From: an uncultured Corynebacterium sp.
Lineage (GTDB): Bacteria; Actinomycetota; Actinomycetes; Mycobacteriales; Mycobacteriaceae
Assembly (NCBI RefSeq): GCF_947253065.1
Contig: NZ_CAMXWS010000054.1
Location: 1 to 7,526, forward strand
Length of the DNA stretch: 7,526 nucleotides
Direction: 5' to 3'
Below, piece after piece: positions 5,369-7,526 of the stretch. Under the pieces are notes generated by a model. The model worked only from the letters and a program-made list of their open reading frames with translations, had not been told where the DNA came from and ran no database searches. The translations under genes were made by a program, and so were the position numbers. Position 1 is the stretch's first letter, and each line of letters opens with the position of its first letter.

Positions 5369-6952
5369 ATGAACAATCAGAACGAGACTTTTGAGGCCGC
5401 TGTCGCGTTGGATGTCGTCGCTGATATCGCCGGTGCCCGCGTCGAAAATGCACCGTCTGCTCCGGTGGAGGTCTCAGGCATCAGTCTTGATTCCAACGCG
5501 GTGGAAGCAGGCGCAGTTTTCGCAGCGCTGCCTGGCACTCGGGTGCACGGGGCAACGTATGCGGCTTCCTCGAGGGCTGCAGCGATCCTGACGGATGAAG
5601 CCGGCTGGGCAATTCTTTCCGAGGCGGAAGAAGCTCGCCCGGTGCTGGTCGTCAAGGATATCCGCGCGATTTTGGGCCTGGTCTCCGCAGAAATCTACGG
5701 GAATCCTTCGGACAAGCTCACCGTGATCGGCGTGACTGGAACGTCTGGTAAGACGACAACGACGTACATGCTGGAGTCGGGCTTGGCAGCAGCTGGCTGC
5801 AAGGTTGGGCTGATCGGCACGACAGGCACGCGCATCAATGGAGAAGATGTGCCGACAACGCTGACCACTCCTGAAGCACCGAAGTTGCAGGAGCTTTTCG
5901 CGCTCATGGTCAGCCGTGGAGTCACCCACGTGGTCATGGAAGTCTCCTCCCACGCACTCGTGTTGGGCCGAGTCACAGGCACGAGCTTCGATGTCGCTGG
6001 CTTTACCAACCTGTCCCAAGATCACTTGGACTTCCACCCGACGATGGAGGAGTACTTCGAAGCAAAGGCATTGCTTTTCGACGCCTCATCGCCGGTGGCA
6101 GCAAAGACCAGTGTGGTTTGCGTGGACGATAAATGGGGCGTGCAGATGGCGCAGCGTGCACGAGTAGATGCTGAAAGTCTGCACCGCGATGTCATCACCG
6201 TGGGCACTCATGGCCAGGCGGGCCTTGACTGTGTAGCGACGTTGAACAGCACAACTGACAGTGGCGCGCAGGACATCACGGTGAGCGTGAATGGCCAGCA
6301 GATTGAGACTCGTTTGCCCCTGCCCGGTGCATTCAATGTGGCTAACGCAGCACTGGCAACGGCTATCGCAGATGCGGCAGGTATTGATGCAGAGGAGTTC
6401 CTCAACGGACTGAGTAAGGCTGCGGTGCCCGGGCGCATGGAACGTATCGACGCAGGACAGGAATTCGTTGCTGTTGTGGATTATGCGCACAAGCCGGCAG
6501 CGATCGCGGCGGCACTTGATTCTTTGCGCGCGCAGGTTGATGGCCGTGTCGGCATCGTTGTCGGTGCTGGTGGCGATCGCGACCAGTCAAAGCGCCCGAT
6601 CATGGGTGCTGAATCCGCACAGCGCGCAGACCTGGTGATTATCACTGATGACAATCCGCGCACGGAAGATCCAGCTGGAATCCGTGCAGCGGTGCGCCGT
6701 GGTGCGGAAGAGGTAGCAGCCAAGCGTGACAACGTAGAAATTCGTGAAAGCGATTCGCGTGCAGATGCCATTGCCCAGCTCATTGCATGGGCACAGCCGG
6801 GTGATGCAGTGATCGTCGTGGGCAAGGGTCACGAGGTGGGTCAGATCATTGGTGATGTCACCCATCATTTCGATGACCGTGAAGAAGTGCGTAAGGCGTT
6901 GACCGAATCCGGTTTCAGGGCGGATAACGCAGGTAAGGAGGAACAAGCATGA
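5369..6952 (+). CDS. murE: UDP-MurNAc-L-Ala-D-Glu:meso-diaminopimelate ligase MurE
   Basis: MurE adds the third residue of the peptidoglycan stem peptide in the cytoplasm, using ATP. The 527-residue product has the three Mur-ligase domains: an N-terminal substrate domain, with ISLDSNAVEAGAVFAALPG at 38-56; a central ATPase domain, with P-loop GVTGTSGKTTTT at 121-132, TTPEAPKLQ at 166-174, EVSSHAL at 191-197 and the Lys233 of EAKALLF expected to be carbamylated; and a C-terminal domain with VPGRME (353-358). DNPR at 428-431 is the signature for meso-diaminopimelate, as opposed to L-lysine, enzymes and agrees with the DAP-type wall of corynebacteria. murE starts 16 bases after the ftsI stop, so cotranscription is very likely. 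Its 3' end contains the murF ribosome-binding site and overlaps murF by ATGA. Confidence 0.97.
   Translation: MNNQNETFEAAVALDVVADIAGARVENAPSAPVEVSGISLDSNAVEAGAVFAALPGTRVHGATYAASSRAAAILTDEAGWAILSEAEEARPVLVVKDIRAILGLVSAEIYGNPSDKLTVIGVTGTSGKTTTTYMLESGLAAAGCKVGLIGTTGTRINGEDVPTTLTTPEAPKLQELFALMVSRGVTHVVMEVSSHALVLGRVTGTSFDVAGFTNLSQDHLDFHPTMEEYFEAKALLFDASSPVAAKTSVVCVDDKWGVQMAQRARVDAESLHRDVITVGTHGQAGLDCVATLNSTTDSGAQDITVSVNGQQIETRLPLPGAFNVANAALATAIADAAGIDAEEFLNGLSKAAVPGRMERIDAGQEFVAVVDYAHKPAAIAAALDSLRAQVDGRVGIVVGAGGDRDQSKRPIMGAESAQRADLVIITDDNPRTEDPAGIRAAVRRGAEEVAAKRDNVEIRESDSRADAIAQLIAWAQPGDAVIVVGKGHEVGQIIGDVTHHFDDREEVRKALTESGFRADNAGKEEQA
6935..6941 (+). promoter_or_regulatory. murF ribosome-binding site inside the end of murE
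   Basis: AAGGAGG, a full consensus Shine-Dalgarno, lies seven bases before the murF ATG and within the last codons of murE. With the ATGA stop/start overlap it indicates translational coupling of the two ligases. It is the strongest ribosome-binding site in the window. Confidence 0.85.
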
Positions 6953-7526
6953 TTCCGAGGACACTTGCAGAGATCGCGCGCGTCACCGGTGGCACGCTGA
7001 GCGAATCAGCGGACCCAGACGCAACAGTGACCAGCTATGTGGAATTCGACTCCCGCAAGATCACTGAAGGCGGACTCTTCGTCGCATTACCCGGCAGCAA
7101 TGTCGATGGACATGATTTCGCTGAATCGGCGATGGCGCGAGGCGCTGTTGGTGCGCTCGTTGCACGTGAGGTGGGCATTCCAGCGGTCATTCTTCCGCCA
7201 GTCGAGGAGATCGAGGGAGATAATTCCGATCTCGCTGCGGGCGATCCGGATGGTTCGGCCCGAGCAGTTGTCGCCGGGATGGCGAAGTTGGCGGGGCATG
7301 TGGCGCGAACGCTCGTCGATAAGCATGGCCTGCGCATTACTGGCGTGACGGGTTCTGCTGGCAAGACGTCCACGAAGGACCTCATCGCGAATGTATTGAG
7401 CAACGGTGGTCAGACTGTTGCGCCGCCCGGATCCTTCAATAACGAGATCGGGCTGCCGTACACCGTGTTGCGTTGCACGGAGGAAACAGACTTTTTGATC
7501 GCGGAGATGTCCGCGCGAAATATCGG
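6949..7526 (+). CDS. murF: UDP-MurNAc-tripeptide:D-Ala-D-Ala ligase MurF (partial)
   Basis: MurF attaches the D-Ala-D-Ala dipeptide to complete UDP-MurNAc-pentapeptide. The first 192 codons are present; the gene runs off the right edge and accounts for roughly the first 40 per cent of a usual MurF. The N-terminal domain begins MIPRTLAEIARVTGG and has the substrate-domain motif FDSRKITEGGLFVALPG (33-49). The ATPase domain opens with P-loop GVTGSAGKTSTKD (132-144), followed by the MurF-typical GSFNNEIGLP (161-170) and AEMSARNIG (185-193). The SFNNEIGLP block and the K-D after the P-loop separate it from MurE, MurC and MurD. The ATG overlaps the murE stop in ATGA and has a perfect Shine-Dalgarno seven bases upstream. 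mraY would be expected next, outside the window. Confidence 0.96.
   Translation, partial: MIPRTLAEIARVTGGTLSESADPDATVTSYVEFDSRKITEGGLFVALPGSNVDGHDFAESAMARGAVGALVAREVGIPAVILPPVEEIEGDNSDLAAGDPDGSARAVVAGMAKLAGHVARTLVDKHGLRITGVTGSAGKTSTKDLIANVLSNGGQTVAPPGSFNNEIGLPYTVLRCTEETDFLIAEMSARNI

Overview
The window carries the start of a dcw (division and cell wall) cluster from a high-GC Gram-positive bacterium, most likely a Corynebacterium. The order mraZ, rsmH, ftsL, ftsI, murE, murF, all on the + strand, fits this. So do the frequent GTG starts, the Ala/Pro-rich FtsL-like protein with a long basic cytoplasmic N-terminus, the PASTA-less FtsI, and a MurE with the DNPR signature for meso-diaminopimelate. 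I cannot name the species from sequence alone.

Layout: Positions 1-243 are one end of an insertion sequence, probably IS3-family. It carries the 5' end of a transposase/HTH gene on the - strand, running off the left edge, and a strong subterminal hairpin. Positions 244-685 are non-coding and G/T-rich. They hold a small terminator-like hairpin, a loose cluster of CCCAC motifs, and a regular array of GTGGG boxes at exact 10-base spacing just upstream of mraZ, which matches the known MraZ operator pattern. mraZ (686-1120) is followed by a 175-base gap that can form competing RNA stems. Then come rsmH (GTG start), an ftsL-like gene preceded by an A/C-rich leader, a 119-base gap with two hairpins, ftsI (GTG start), murE, and a murF cut by the right edge.

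How the genes work together: MraZ is the cluster's DNA-binding regulator. RsmH methylates 16S rRNA. FtsL and FtsI belong to the septal peptidoglycan synthesis machinery. MurE and MurF carry out the third and fourth amino-acid addition steps on the cytoplasmic peptidoglycan precursor. Spacing tightens along the cluster: murE starts 16 bases after ftsI, and murF overlaps murE by four bases with a perfect Shine-Dalgarno inside the end of murE. The early gaps are longer and structured, which suggests that regulation is concentrated at the mraZ end.

I found no evidence of an unknown multi-gene system. The most interesting material is non-coding: the MraZ box array and a possible second cluster in the opposite orientation, the mutually exclusive stems between mraZ and rsmH, and the IS-end hairpin that covers the transposase ribosome-binding site.
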